DNA from: Elusimicrobiota bacterium | Lineage (GTDB): Bacteria; Elusimicrobiota; Elusimicrobia; UBA1565; UBA9628 | Reading direction: 5' to 3' | DNA length: 49,887 nt | Assembly: GCA_016234805.1 (NCBI GenBank) | Contig: JACRNU010000059.1 | Span: 1-49,887, forward strand | In this document: one piece after another, positions 41,882 to 49,887 of the stretch | Layout of the letters: each line of letters begins with the position of its first letter | Position numbering within the stretch: the first letter of the stretch is position 1 | Translations under genes and position numbers: made by a program | The notes under the pieces: model-generated | Databases searched by the model: none | Seen by the model: only the letters and a program-made list of their open reading frames with translations | Told to the model about the DNA's origin: nothing

Positions 41882-43210
41882 ATGCCTAACTTAAAAGAAC
41901 GACTTTTCACGAAGATCAAGGAGTGGCGGCCCAGGACGACCAAGCTCCTCAAGGAGTTCGGCCACGTCAAGCTCGACGAGGTGACCATCGAGCAGTGCAT
42001 CGGCGGCATGCGGGACATCAAGTCCCTCGTGACCGACATCTCCTACCTCGACCCGCAGGAAGGCATCCGCTTCCGCGGCTTCCTCATCCCGGAGCTCCTA
42101 CAGAAGCTCCCCAAGGTCCCGGGCGGCGAGATGCCCTACGTCGAAGGGCTCTTCTACCTCCTGCTGACCGGCGACGTCCCCACCCAGGCCGAGGTCGCGG
42201 AGATCCATGAGGAGTTCCGCAAGCGCGCCGCGGTCCCGACCTACATCTGGGACATCCTGGCCGCCATGCCCAAGGACTCTCATCCGATGACCATGTTCTC
42301 CACCGCTGTCCTCGCCCTGCAGAAGGAGTCCCTCTTCGCCAAGGCCTACGAGGGTGGCCTGCACAAGAACGACTACTGGGACCCCACCTACGAGGACGCC
42401 CTCAACTGCGTGGCCAAGCTGCCGGCCATCGCGGCCCACATCTACCGCCTCAAGTACCACGGCGGGAAGTTCATCACATCGGACCCGAAGCTCGACTTCG
42501 GCGGCGACTTCGCCCACATGATGGGCGTGGGCAAGCCCTACGACGACGTGTCCCGCCTCTACTTCATCCTGCACAGCGACCACGAGAGCGGCAACGTCTC
42601 CGCGCACACCGGCCATCTGGTGGCGAGCGCGCTGTCCGACATGTACTACGCGCTCTCGGCCTGCCTCAACGGGCTCGCGGGCCCGCTGCACGGCCTGGCC
42701 AACCAGGAGGTCCTGCGCTGGATCCAGGGCGTCATGGACAAGATGGGCGGCAAGATCCCGACCGAGGACGAGATGAAGAAGTTCGTCAATGAGACCCTCG
42801 ACGGCGGCCAGGTCGTCCCGGGCTTCGGCCACGCGGTCCTGCGCAAGACCGACCCGCGCTACAGCGCCCAGAGGGAGTTCTGCGAGAAGCACCTGCCCAA
42901 CGACCCCATCTTCAAGTACGTCGATGTCCTCTTCAAGGTCGTTCCGCCGATCCTCCTGGCTCGGGGCAAGGCCAAGAACCCCTGGCCGAACGTGGACGCG
43001 CAGTCCGGCGTCATCCAGTGGCACTACGGCGTGCGGGAGTACGACTTCTACACCGTGCTCTTCGGCGTGGGCCGCGCCCTGGGAGTCTCCGCCAACCTCG
43101 TGTGGGACCGGGCCCTGGGCTACGCCCTCGAGAGGCCCAAGTCCATGACCACGGAGATGCTCGAGGCGGTCGCGGCCAAGGCCCAGACCCCTGCCGGAGC
43201 CAAGGCCTAG
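41882..43210 (+). CDS. gltA: Citrate synthase, eukaryotic (mitochondrial) type
   Basis: 442 residues. Condenses oxaloacetate and acetyl-CoA. The text is strikingly like animal mitochondrial enzymes: EGIRFRGFLIPE, LHSDHESGNVSAHTGHLV, GLAGPLHGLANQEVL, VVPGFGHAVLRKTDPRY, GKAKNPWPNVDAQSG and ERPKSM. The catalytic residues His (SAHTGH, about 243), His (GFGHAV, about 316) and Asp (NVDAQSG, about 373) are kept. There is no mitochondrial leader. A similar type is known in Geobacter. Its stop overlaps the convergent next gene (CTAG). Confidence 0.95.
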   Translation: MPNLKERLFTKIKEWRPRTTKLLKEFGHVKLDEVTIEQCIGGMRDIKSLVTDISYLDPQEGIRFRGFLIPELLQKLPKVPGGEMPYVEGLFYLLLTGDVPTQAEVAEIHEEFRKRAAVPTYIWDILAAMPKDSHPMTMFSTAVLALQKESLFAKAYEGGLHKNDYWDPTYEDALNCVAKLPAIAAHIYRLKYHGGKFITSDPKLDFGGDFAHMMGVGKPYDDVSRLYFILHSDHESGNVSAHTGHLVASALSDMYYALSACLNGLAGPLHGLANQEVLRWIQGVMDKMGGKIPTEDEMKKFVNETLDGGQVVPGFGHAVLRKTDPRYSAQREFCEKHLPNDPIFKYVDVLFKVVPPILLARGKAKNPWPNVDAQSGVIQWHYGVREYDFYTVLFGVGRALGVSANLVWDRALGYALERPKSMTTEMLEAVAAKAQTPAGAKA

Positions 43211-44166
43211 CGGCCCGGAGGAGCCGGCGCCAGGCAGGGCACGAGGAAGATCTCGGGAGCCTTCTGTTCAGGCGCCTTTTTGGGGACGAATTCGGTCCCG
43301 TAAAGGAAACCGCTGGCGTCCGGGAGGTAAGCGATGCTTTCCTGCTGGATGAGGTCCTTGAGGGGGACGCGGGAGAAGTCCTTCCCCTCATCGAGGGACT
43401 CCGGGACCGGTCCGTCCGAGAGGTCCAGACCGAATTCGAGGACGTTGTGGTAGGTCAGCAGGAGGAACCCCTTGCCGTCCGGCGCGATGTCCATGGCGGT
43501 CACGATTCCGCCGAACTTGTCCTTGTCCTTGTTGATGGCCGGGACGTCGATCTCACCCCACGGCTCCATGGTCTGGACCCCGTCGGCCTTGCCCATGACC
43601 TTGCTCTTCGCAAGCCGGAACACCTTGGCGGGCTTGGCGCCCTTCTTCCTGGGCGTCTCCTTCGTGACGATGAAGAGGTCGCCGTTGGGGTGGACCGCCA
43701 AGGCCTCGGCATTGTGCGCCCCGTCCGGGTAGCGCAGGCGCAGGACCTTGAGCGGCTTGACCCTCGGAGGGAAATCCTTGCGCTCCTCGACCAGGGCGAT
43801 CGAGAAGTCCTCCCGGTGGGCCGCGTTGTCCCCCGTGTCCCCCAGGAACAGGCAGGTCGCGTTGCCGCACGGCCCGAGCGAGGCGTCCTCCGTGTCCCAG
43901 GGGAAGAACCTCTCCACGTAGACCCTCTTCAATCCTCCGCCGGCCATGTCGGAGATGAAGAACCAGGGTCCGCCGCCCGAGTCGTTATGATGGTAGAGCC
44001 GCTCCCACTTCCCGGACACGGCCAGGCCGCTCGCCTCGGGAAGCAGGGCGGGGTCCAAGGCCCCGACCTGGCGGGCCTCACCCCACTGGGGACACCTGCC
44101 CGCGGACGCGGGCGCGACGAGGAGGGCGGCGGCAAAGACGAGAGCGCTCATCCTGGGACGCCCCAT
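43207..44166 (-). CDS. Secreted protein, possible beta-propeller
   Basis: 319 residues with a signal peptide (MSALVFAAALLVAPASAG; starts at 44166 or 44151). Repeated segments such as EASGLAVSG, LYHHNDSGGG, LFLGDTGDN, NAEALAVHPNGDLFIVTKE, AMDIAPDGKGFLLLTYHN and SIAYLPDASGFLYGTEF look like propeller blades, as in phytase-like or esterase-like secreted proteins. Active-site residues are not evident. Function unknown. It is convergent with gltA. Confidence 0.65.
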   Translation of the reverse strand: MGRPRMSALVFAAALLVAPASAGRCPQWGEARQVGALDPALLPEASGLAVSGKWERLYHHNDSGGGPWFFISDMAGGGLKRVYVERFFPWDTEDASLGPCGNATCLFLGDTGDNAAHREDFSIALVEERKDFPPRVKPLKVLRLRYPDGAHNAEALAVHPNGDLFIVTKETPRKKGAKPAKVFRLAKSKVMGKADGVQTMEPWGEIDVPAINKDKDKFGGIVTAMDIAPDGKGFLLLTYHNVLEFGLDLSDGPVPESLDEGKDFSRVPLKDLIQQESIAYLPDASGFLYGTEFVPKKAPEQKAPEIFLVPCLAPAPPGR

Positions 44167-44203
44167 TCTACCGAATTGCCCGGCCCAGCGCCTACCGCGG
44201 AAT

Positions 44204-44596
44204 CTACGGCTGGTAGAGGACGCCCTCGATCCGCAGCCGCCTCATGCCCGCGGGCACGGGCGGGACCACGACGTCTCCCTCCCGGCATCCGAGGAGCCCG
44301 GTGCCGACCGGAGCCAGGATCGAGAGCTTTCCGGCGTCGATGTCCGCGTCGTCGGGATAGACGAGGGAGAAGACGAACTCGTCGCCGCTGTCGAGGTCGC
44401 GGAAGCGGACCTTCGAGTTCATGGTCACGGTCCCCGGCGGGATGTTCTTGGGATCGACAACAACGGCGCGGTCGAGCTCCCTCTCGAGCCCGGCGAGGCA
44501 GCCCTGATCCAACGACCCGTAGGCGCGCGCCCTGAAGATGAGTTCGCGAAGCTTTTTGGCGTCCTGTTCGGAAACGGCGATCGTGATTGAAGCCAT
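44204..44596 (-). CDS. rnk: Rnk-type nucleoside diphosphate kinase regulator (GreA/GreB C-terminal domain)
   Basis: 130 residues from the ATG at 44596 with GGAGG upstream. A short N-terminal coiled-coil (ITIAVSEQDAKKLRELIFRARAYG, about 3-27) precedes a GreA/GreB FKBP-like C-terminal domain with VTMNSKVRFRDLDSGDEFVFSLVYPDDADIDAGKLSILAPVGTGLLGCREGDVV. The coiled-coil is too short to reach the RNA polymerase active site as GreA does. Rnk proteins bind polymerase; their link to Ndk levels is known from Pseudomonas. Confidence 0.88.
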   Translation of the reverse strand: MASITIAVSEQDAKKLRELIFRARAYGSLDQGCLAGLERELDRAVVVDPKNIPPGTVTMNSKVRFRDLDSGDEFVFSLVYPDDADIDAGKLSILAPVGTGLLGCREGDVVVPPVPAGMRRLRIEGVLYQP

Positions 44597-44660
44597 GCAA
44601 CCTCCGTCCATCCGGCCCCGGATCGGACGGAAATACTACGGCATCTATGTTAGGATAAAC

Positions 44661-44680
44661 CCGTATTTATTGATATACGG
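44661..44680. repeat. Inverted repeat between hemB and rnk
   Basis: CCGTAT (44661-44666) and ATACGG (44675-44680) flank an AT-rich 8 bp. The stretch also carries the near-repeat GTAGTATT(T)CCGT on the minus strand twice. It may be a weak hemB terminator or an rnk operator. Confidence 0.4.
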
Positions 44681-44688
44681 AATACTAC

Positions 44689-45708
44689 CTACTTCCCCCG
44701 CCGGCTCCCGGCCCGGGAGAACGCGGCGTCCGCAGCCTCCCTCAGCCACCGGGCGGCGTCTACGGCATGGTAGGTGATGACAAAGTCCGCGCCGGCGCGC
44801 TTGATGCAGAGCAGGGACTCCATGGCGGCCCGGCGCTCGTCGATCCAGCCCCGCCCGGCCGCGGCCTTGATCATGGCGTACTCGCCTGACACGGAGTAGG
44901 CCGCGCACGGGACCCGGAAAGCGTCGGCTACCCGGCGCAGGACGTCCAGATAGGCCAGGGCCGGCTTGACCATGACCATGTCCGCGCCCTCCTGGATGTC
45001 GAGCGAGACCTCGCGCATGGCTTCGCGCAGGTTCGCGGGATCCATCTGATAGGACGAGCGGTCCCCGAAGCTCGGCGGAGACTCGGCCGCGTCGCGGAAC
45101 GGACCGTAGAAGGCGCTGGCGTACTTCGCGGCATAGGCGAGGATGGCGGTGGACTCACGACCCGAGGCGTCGAGGGCCTTGCGGATGGCCGCGACCTGGC
45201 CGTCCATCATGCCGCTGGGAGCCACGATGTCGCACCCTGCCTCGGCCTGGCTCACCGCGGTCTTGGCCGAGAGCTCGAGGGTGGCGTCATTGAGGACCTC
45301 TCCCTTCTGGACCACGCCGCAATGGCCGTGATCCATGTACTCGCAGAAGCACAGGTCCGCGATGACCGCAACGCCGGGGAACTTGGCCTTGATGGCCCGG
45401 GCCGCGACTTGGACCACGCCGTCCGCGGCGTAGGCGCCGCTGGCCTCGGCGTCCTTCTTGTCCGGGATGCCGAAGAGGATGACGGCCCTGATGCCGGACG
45501 CGATTGCCGGAACCAACGCCTTGACCGCCTGGTCCGTCGAGAACTGGAACACCCCAGGCATGGACTTGATGGCCCGCTTCTCGTTCTTCCCCGGCCGGAT
45601 GAACAGGGGAAGCACGAGGTCCGCAGGCTCGAGGATGGTCTCGCGCGCCAGGCCCCGCAGGGCCGGCGTGCGGCGCAGCCGTCTCAACCGCTCAGAGGGG
45701 AAGCTCAT
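44689..45708 (-). CDS. hemB: Porphobilinogen synthase (5-aminolevulinate dehydratase)
   Basis: 339 residues. The Zn-binding stretch [15 protein letters not shown] (about 117-131), the first Lys in [16 protein letters not shown] and the Schiff-base Lys in [11 protein letters not shown] identify HemB. It joins two 5-aminolevulinate molecules in tetrapyrrole synthesis. The Cys-rich site marks the zinc-dependent type. The start at 45708 is 24 bp from the divergent guaB GTG, with a TATAAT/ATTATA box between them. Confidence 0.95.
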   Translation of the reverse strand: MSFPSERLRRLRRTPALRGLARETILEPADLVLPLFIRPGKNEKRAIKSMPGVFQFSTDQAVKALVPAIASGIRAVILFGIPDKKDAEASGAYAADGVVQVAARAIKAKFPGVAVIADLCFCEYMDHGHCGVVQKGEVLNDATLELSAKTAVSQAEAGCDIVAPSGMMDGQVAAIRKALDASGRESTAILAYAAKYASAFYGPFRDAAESPPSFGDRSSYQMDPANLREAMREVSLDIQEGADMVMVKPALAYLDVLRRVADAFRVPCAAYSVSGEYAMIKAAAGRGWIDERRAAMESLLCIKRAGADFVITYHAVDAARWLREAADAAFSRAGSRRGK

Positions 45709-45719
45709 GGATGGATTTT

Positions 45720-45729
45720 ACTATAATGA
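45720..45729 (+). promoter_or_regulatory. Near-consensus -10 between hemB and guaB
   Basis: TATAAT at 45722-45727 lies 5 nt before the guaB GTG (45733). The same box reads TATAGT in the hemB direction. No convincing -35 is seen. A transcript from here would begin at or very near the guaB start codon. Confidence 0.45.
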
Positions 45730-45732
45730 GGC

Positions 45733-47151
45733 GTGAAAGAAGGCATCACCTTCAGCGACGTCCTGCTCGTTCCCAAGCGCTCCACGGTCTCCTCGCGCAA
45801 GAACGTGGACATCTCAGGCCGCTTCTCCCGCGGCATCAATCTCAAGTGCCCCATCGTCTCGGCCAACATGGACACCGTGACCGAAGCCGAGATGGCCATC
45901 GCCATGGCCCAGGCCGGGGGGCTGGGCATCATCCACCGCTTCCTCACCATCGAGGAGGAGGCGGCCCAGGTCGCCAAGGTCAAGCGCACGGAGAACGTCA
46001 TCATCGAGGAACCCTACACCGTCTCCCCACGCGACACCATCGCCTCGGCCCGGGACCTCATGCGGCGCAAGGAGGTGGGCGGCCTGCTCGTGGTGGCGGA
46101 GGGCCGCAAGCTCGTGGGCGTGCTCTCCGAGCGCGACATCCAGTTCCACGAGGACGGCTCCGCCCAGGTCAAGAGCGTGATGTCCTCCAAGCTCGTCACG
46201 GCGCGGCCCGGCATCACCCTCGACCAGGCGCAGAAAGTCCTTGCCGAGCACAAGATCGAGAAGCTCCCGGTGGTCGACGCCAACGGCATCCTCAGGGGGC
46301 TCATCACGGCCAAGGACATCAAGAAGAAGAAGCTCCACCCGGACGCGTCCCAGGATGCCAAGGGCAGGCTCCTCGTGGGCGCCGCGGTCGGCGTGGTCGG
46401 AGATTTCATGGACCGCTGCGCGGCGCTCCTTTCCGCCGGGGCCGACGTCCTGGTGCTCGACGTGGCGCACGGCCACACCGATCATGTCATCGAAGCCGTG
46501 GAGAAGATCAAGAAGCGCTGGTCCTCGGCTGAGCTCGTGGCCGGCAACGTGGCCACCTTCGAGGGCGGCCGGGACCTCATCGAGGCCGGCGCCGACGGGG
46601 TCAAGGTCGGCGTGGGTCCGGGCTCGATCTGCTCGACCCGCATCGTCTCAGGCGCGGGCGTGCCCCAGCTCACGGCCGTCATGGACTGCGCCAAGGCCGC
46701 GGCCAAGCGCGGCGTGCCGGTCATCGCGGACGGCGGCGTGCGCGACCCCGGGGACATCACCAAGGCCATGGCGGCCGGCGCCTCATCCGTCATGGTGGGC
46801 AGCCTCCTGGCCGGCACGGACGAGAGCCCGGGCCTCATGGTGGTCCGGGGCGGCATGAAGTACAAGCTCTACCGCGGCATGGCTTCTTTGACCGCGACCC
46901 TCTCCCGCCGCATCACCGAGACCGGGGTGACCCGCCGCATCGAAGACGAAGAAGCAGCAGAGGTCGTGGCCGAGGGCGTGGAATCCATGGTGCCTTTCCG
47001 CGGCCGCGCGAGCGAAGTGGTCCACCAGCTCGCCGGAGGTCTGCGCTCGGGCATGAGCTACTGCGGGGCCAGGACCATCGCCGAGCTCTGGAGCAAGGCC
47101 GAGTTCATCCGCATCACCCCGGCTGCCTGGGCTGAGTCCCTGCCCAAATGA
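45733..47151 (+). CDS. guaB: Inosine-5'-monophosphate dehydrogenase
   Basis: 472 residues from a GTG. The TIM-barrel catalytic region is interrupted by two CBS domains (about 90-205). The catalytic Cys loop is [13 protein letters not shown] (about 298), with NAD/IMP motifs [11 protein letters not shown] and a flap at the C-terminus ([25 protein letters not shown]). It makes XMP for GMP synthesis. It is divergent from hemB, and guaA is not adjacent. Confidence 0.95.
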   Translation: MKEGITFSDVLLVPKRSTVSSRKNVDISGRFSRGINLKCPIVSANMDTVTEAEMAIAMAQAGGLGIIHRFLTIEEEAAQVAKVKRTENVIIEEPYTVSPRDTIASARDLMRRKEVGGLLVVAEGRKLVGVLSERDIQFHEDGSAQVKSVMSSKLVTARPGITLDQAQKVLAEHKIEKLPVVDANGILRGLITAKDIKKKKLHPDASQDAKGRLLVGAAVGVVGDFMDRCAALLSAGADVLVLDVAHGHTDHVIEAVEKIKKRWSSAELVAGNVATFEGGRDLIEAGADGVKVGVGPGSICSTRIVSGAGVPQLTAVMDCAKAAAKRGVPVIADGGVRDPGDITKAMAAGASSVMVGSLLAGTDESPGLMVVRGGMKYKLYRGMASLTATLSRRITETGVTRRIEDEEAAEVVAEGVESMVPFRGRASEVVHQLAGGLRSGMSYCGARTIAELWSKAEFIRITPAAWAESLPK

Positions 47152-47155
47152 AACG

Positions 47156-47215
47156 GGTGCCTGGCATTGTATTTTGCATTTTCTCATGAAAATGCAAAAT
47201 ACAATGCCAGGCACC
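47156..47215. repeat. Perfect palindrome with 28-bp arms and 4-nt loop
   Basis: The arms 47156-47183 and 47188-47215 are fully complementary; the loop is TCAT. They begin GGTGCCTGGCATTG, a motif I have seen at the ends of repetitive or MITE-like sequences in other bacteria (from memory). The sequence is more AT-rich than its flanks. It begins 5 bp after guaB and covers every plausible start codon of the pduS-like gene. No T-run follows. Confidence 0.9.
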
Positions 47216-48520
47216 ATCCGCAAGGCCGGCGTGGTCGGCGCCGGAGGAGCGGGCTTCCCCACGCACGTCAAAGCCCTTGCCAAGGCTGAGATCGTGATCT
47301 CCAATGGCGCCGAGTGCGAGCCCCTCCTGCATAAGGACAAGGAGCTCATGAAGCGCCACGCCCCACTCCTGGTCGAGGGCCTGGAAACCATGATGGCCGC
47401 GACTGGAGCGAAAAAAGGCGTGCTCGCGGTCAAAGCCAAGTACAGGGACGTGGTCGCTGCTTGCGAGAAAGCCATCCAGGGCAGGCCAAGCCTCTCGGTC
47501 TTTCAGCTCGGTGACTTCTACCCGGCAGGCGACGAATACACCCTGGTCTACGAGGTCACGGGCAAGCTCATCCCACCAGCGGGCCTGCCCCTCCAGGTCG
47601 GAGCAGTGGTGGACAATGTCGAGACCCTCATCAACGTCGCTCTTGCCAAGAAACAGCCCGTGACGGACACCTATCTCACCGTGACCGGAGCGGTCCACAA
47701 GCCTGTCACTCTCAAGCTCCCGATCGGGACCTCCGTAGCCGAAGCCATCGGATTCGCCGGCGGAGCCAAGGTCTCCCTGTTCGGGGTGCTCGAGAGCGCC
47801 ATGATGGGCAGGGTCATGGACCCTGCCGAGCCCGTGACCAAGACCACGGGCGGGCTCATCATCCTCCCCGTTGACCACAGCCTCCTGCGCAAGAAGACCG
47901 CCTCAGCCCAGCGCATCAGCCGCATCGGCAAGTCCGCCTGCGACCAGTGCTCTTTCTGCACCGAATTCTGCCCGCGCTACCTCCTGGGCTACGCCATCGA
48001 GCCCCACAAGGTCATGCGCAGCCTCGGCTTTTCCGACAGCAACCGCAAACCCTTGAGCGAGTGGGCCCTGCTCTGCTGCGAATGCTCCTTGTGCTCCCTC
48101 TACGCCTGCCCTGAGGACCTCGACCCTAAGAACGTGTGCGTCGGAGCCAAAGCCTCCTTGCGGGAGCAAGGCATGGACTGGAAAAAATCCTCCCTGGCAG
48201 GAGGAAAGGCTCCCTCTGTCCATCCCATGCTGCCCTTCCGCAAGGTGCCCATAGACAGGCTCACCCGCAAGCTCGGGCTCTGGGACTACCGGGCTGAAGC
48301 GCCCCTGGATGAGACTGCCCGTCATGTGAAATCCGTAGCCATCCCCTTAAAGCAAGGCCTGGGCGTCCCTGCCCAAGCCTGCGTGGCCGCGGGACAAAAA
48401 GTAGCCAAAGGGGACCTCATCGCCAGCGTACCGGAAGGCAAGCTCGGCGCAGCAGTCCACGCCAGCATCGACGGCACGGTCAAATCCGTGGATTCCCGAG
48501 TCCTGATCGAGGCCCCATGA
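47186..48520 (+). CDS. pduS: PduS-like cobalamin reductase / RnfC-like Fe-S flavoprotein
   Basis: 444 residues from the ATG at 47186; ATGs at 47192 and 47204 are also in frame, and all lie in the palindrome. Near the start, GVVGAGGAGFPTHVKA is the PduS/RnfC FMN/NADH motif. Two 4Fe-4S sites follow: CDQCSFCTEFCP (about 251) and CCECSLCSLYACP (about 295). A final soluble lipoyl/SLBB-like part has QACVAAGQKVAKGDLIAS. In Pdu microcompartments PduS reduces cobalamin and contacts PduT. No other rnf gene is present. It overlaps pduT by 4 nt. Confidence 0.85.
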   Translation: MKMQNTMPGTIRKAGVVGAGGAGFPTHVKALAKAEIVISNGAECEPLLHKDKELMKRHAPLLVEGLETMMAATGAKKGVLAVKAKYRDVVAACEKAIQGRPSLSVFQLGDFYPAGDEYTLVYEVTGKLIPPAGLPLQVGAVVDNVETLINVALAKKQPVTDTYLTVTGAVHKPVTLKLPIGTSVAEAIGFAGGAKVSLFGVLESAMMGRVMDPAEPVTKTTGGLIILPVDHSLLRKKTASAQRISRIGKSACDQCSFCTEFCPRYLLGYAIEPHKVMRSLGFSDSNRKPLSEWALLCCECSLCSLYACPEDLDPKNVCVGAKASLREQGMDWKKSSLAGGKAPSVHPMLPFRKVPIDRLTRKLGLWDYRAEAPLDETARHVKSVAIPLKQGLGVPAQACVAAGQKVAKGDLIASVPEGKLGAAVHASIDGTVKSVDSRVLIEAP

Positions 48521-49077
48521 CCAAATCCGAGTTCCAGTCCGTCGGCGGAGTCGAGACCAGCTCCATGGCCAAGGGATTCGCCGTGACCGACACCATGCTC
48601 AAGGCAGCGGATGTAAAACTCCTGGTCAGCCGCACCATCTGTCCCGGCAAGTTCATCGTGCTCGTGGCCGGCCAGGTCGCGGACGTCAACGCCTCGGTGG
48701 CTGCCGGAGCCTCGGCTGCCGCGGAATCCCTGGTGGACCAGTTCAGCATCCCCAACATCGACCCGGACATCTTCCCGGCCATCGAAGGCACGACCCAGGT
48801 CTCCGAGCTCGAAGCCCTGGGCATCATCGAGACCTTCTCCGTGGCCTCCCTCATCGAAGCCGCGGACGCCGCGGCCAAGGCCGCCAGCATCAGGCTCATC
48901 GAGATCAAGCTCGCCATGGCCATGGGCGGCAAGGGCCTCGTGACCTTCACCGGCAGCGTGGCCGCCGTCGAGACCGCGGCCTCGGCCGCTGCCGAGAACG
49001 CCGGGGCCAAGGGACTGCTCGGCCAGAAGGTCGTCATCCCCAAGCCCCGGCCCGAGCTCCTGCGGGAATTAATCTAG
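48517..49077 (+). CDS. pduT: PduT-like tandem BMC-domain shell protein
   Basis: 186 residues with two BMC domains (about 8-85 and 100-180). Each opens with the family strand (GGVETSSMAKGFAVTDTMLKAADV; LGIIETFSVASLIEAADAAAKAA). LLVSRTICPGKF carries the Cys (about 42) that in PduT trimers holds a 4Fe-4S cluster at the central pore. It overlaps pduS (ATGA), pointing to an electron path across a shell. Its stop overlaps the convergent peptidase gene (CTAG). Confidence 0.88.
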   Translation: MTKSEFQSVGGVETSSMAKGFAVTDTMLKAADVKLLVSRTICPGKFIVLVAGQVADVNASVAAGASAAAESLVDQFSIPNIDPDIFPAIEGTTQVSELEALGIIETFSVASLIEAADAAAKAASIRLIEIKLAMAMGGKGLVTFTGSVAAVETAASAAAENAGAKGLLGQKVVIPKPRPELLRELI

Positions 49078-49887
49078 CGCCGGGACGCCAGCGCCCGGAC
49101 GGCCTGAAGAGCGCCCTCGGTCGCGAGCGCCATCCTGCGGTAGTCCAGCGTCTCCGGCGTGTCGGTGGGCTTGTGGTAGTTCTTGTTGCGGAAGAAGGCC
49201 GTGTCCGTGATCATGACCGCCTGATAGCCCTGATCCCAGAACGAGGCGTGGTCCGAATAATCGATGCCCTGGACGAAGGGCGGGGCCGTGATGGAATACA
49301 CCGGCAGGCCGAAGCCTCGCATGGCTGCCTTGATCGGCCTCGCCAGGGACCGGGATGACTGGTCCGTGACGATCCCGATGAAATTCGCCTGGTCGGGATA
49401 GAACAGGTCGAAGACGATTGAGGGCGTTCCCTGGCTGTCCGGCTCGTCCGAGTAGAAGCCGAGCATCTCGAGGGAGATCATCGCGCGGACCCGCACCCCT
49501 GCTTTTTTGAGCGCAGCGGCGTGCTGGGCGCTGCCCATGAAAGAGGTCCCGAACAGGGGAGGTTCCTCCATAGTATAGGCCGCCAGGTCCACGCGCATGG
49601 CGAGCGGCTCCGCCTTGAGGAGACGGGTGAGCTCGAGCAGAACGGCCACGCCGCTGGCGTTGTCGTCGGCCGCGGGGAAGGGCCCGAAGGCGTCGTAATG
49701 CGCGCCCACGACCACGCGTTCCTCGGAGTCGGGCCCGAAGGTCGCTATCACGTTGCGGAAAGGTCCCTTCATGACCTTCTTGTTGCGCTGGTCCCACCAG
49801 GGGACGCGATAGGCCTGCTCGGAGACCGCGCCGCCCGAAGCCTCGAACTCACCCTTGATGTAGTCCGCGACTCGGTCCAGGATCTCC
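49074..49887 (-). CDS. M28-family zinc peptidase, N-terminus cut by window edge
   Basis: At least 270 residues; the frame is open to the edge with no forced start. Metal and catalytic residues are visible: His in VVGAHYDAFG, Asp in AADDNASGVAVLLELTRLL, Glu pair in TMEEPP, Asp in GIDYSDHASFWDQG, and His in NYHKPTDT. M28 enzymes are aminopeptidases or glutaminyl cyclase-like and are often exported; a signal peptide would lie outside the window. Confidence 0.85.
   Translation of the reverse strand, partial: EILDRVADYIKGEFEASGGAVSEQAYRVPWWDQRNKKVMKGPFRNVIATFGPDSEERVVVGAHYDAFGPFPAADDNASGVAVLLELTRLLKAEPLAMRVDLAAYTMEEPPLFGTSFMGSAQHAAALKKAGVRVRAMISLEMLGFYSDEPDSQGTPSIVFDLFYPDQANFIGIVTDQSSRSLARPIKAAMRGFGLPVYSITAPPFVQGIDYSDHASFWDQGYQAVMITDTAFFRNKNYHKPTDTPETLDYRRMALATEGALQAVRALASRR

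Noticed and set aside
47186-48520. RnfC of a Na+/H+ pumping Rnf complex
   Set aside because: No rnfA, B, D, E or G is adjacent and the overlapping gene is a PduT-like shell protein, which fits PduS better.

Overview
This is a GC-rich, gene-dense window from a diderm (Gram-negative-type) bacterium. The evidence is an ExbB-ExbD-TonB module, a TolC-type efflux operon, exported lipoproteins, a probable outer-membrane beta-barrel and two PilT ATPases. Many genes overlap by ATGA or TGATG junctions and most carry GGAGG-like ribosome binding sites. I recognised no rRNA, tRNA or CRISPR array. The gene mix would fit an uncultured lineage such as Elusimicrobiota, but that is a low-confidence inference.

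Layout. 1-346: the end of an IS4-family insertion sequence. 595-6415 (minus strand): an exported trypsin-like protease, a probable beta-barrel protein overlapping a large FecR-domain protein, and an AmmeMemoRadiSam-type radical SAM enzyme. 6454-10268 (plus): thrB-lysC-response regulator, then rnd. 10513-12815 (minus): a DUF4424-like exported protein and a Fic AMPylase with a phased-repeat promoter. 13010-18476 (minus): one long operon of a membrane protein, DJ-1/PfpI, YihY/BrkB, two HEAT-repeat proteins and ExbB-ExbD-TonB. 18614-20496: a secreted unknown and a tandem pair of small CpaB/RcpC-like proteins. 20552-26080 (plus): TolC, membrane fusion protein, ABC ATPase and two MacB-like permeases. 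26088-30752: a two-receiver regulator, dusB, a 58-residue membrane peptide and an exported VIT-VWA protein. 30834-38433 (plus): nadD-yqeK fusion, LytR_C protein, pilT, cNMP-binding protein, rsfS, second pilT, argS. 38515-41640 (minus): ettA, receiver protein, a MESH1-like HD hydrolase and an isochorismatase-fold hydrolase. 41882-49887: citrate synthase of the eukaryotic type, a secreted unknown, rnk, hemB, guaB, a PduS-PduT pair and a truncated M28 peptidase.

Most of the window is housekeeping metabolism and envelope biology. The least ordinary signals are: (i) a roughly 60-66 bp GC-rich repeat inserted in frame inside protein genes, in opposite orientations in lysC and in the LytR_C gene, with one copy apparently interrupted by another insertion; (ii) a PduS-PduT pair (flavin/Fe-S reductase plus Fe-S-bearing microcompartment shell trimer) with no other microcompartment gene in view; (iii) a perfect 28-bp-arm palindrome sitting on the start of the pduS-like gene; and (iv) regulatory DNA with clear geometry: three 11-bp-phased repeats over the fic promoter, and an inverted repeat plus tandem candidate promoters before gltA.

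Functional groupings are visible. The TonB operon ties an energised inner-membrane motor to two exported HEAT proteins. The nadD-to-argS run mixes ribosome silencing, NAD synthesis and pilus retraction. The ettA operon pairs a translational throttle with a receiver and a candidate (p)ppGpp hydrolase, which suggests energy or stress control of translation. All functions are assigned by reading motifs by eye; no database search was possible.
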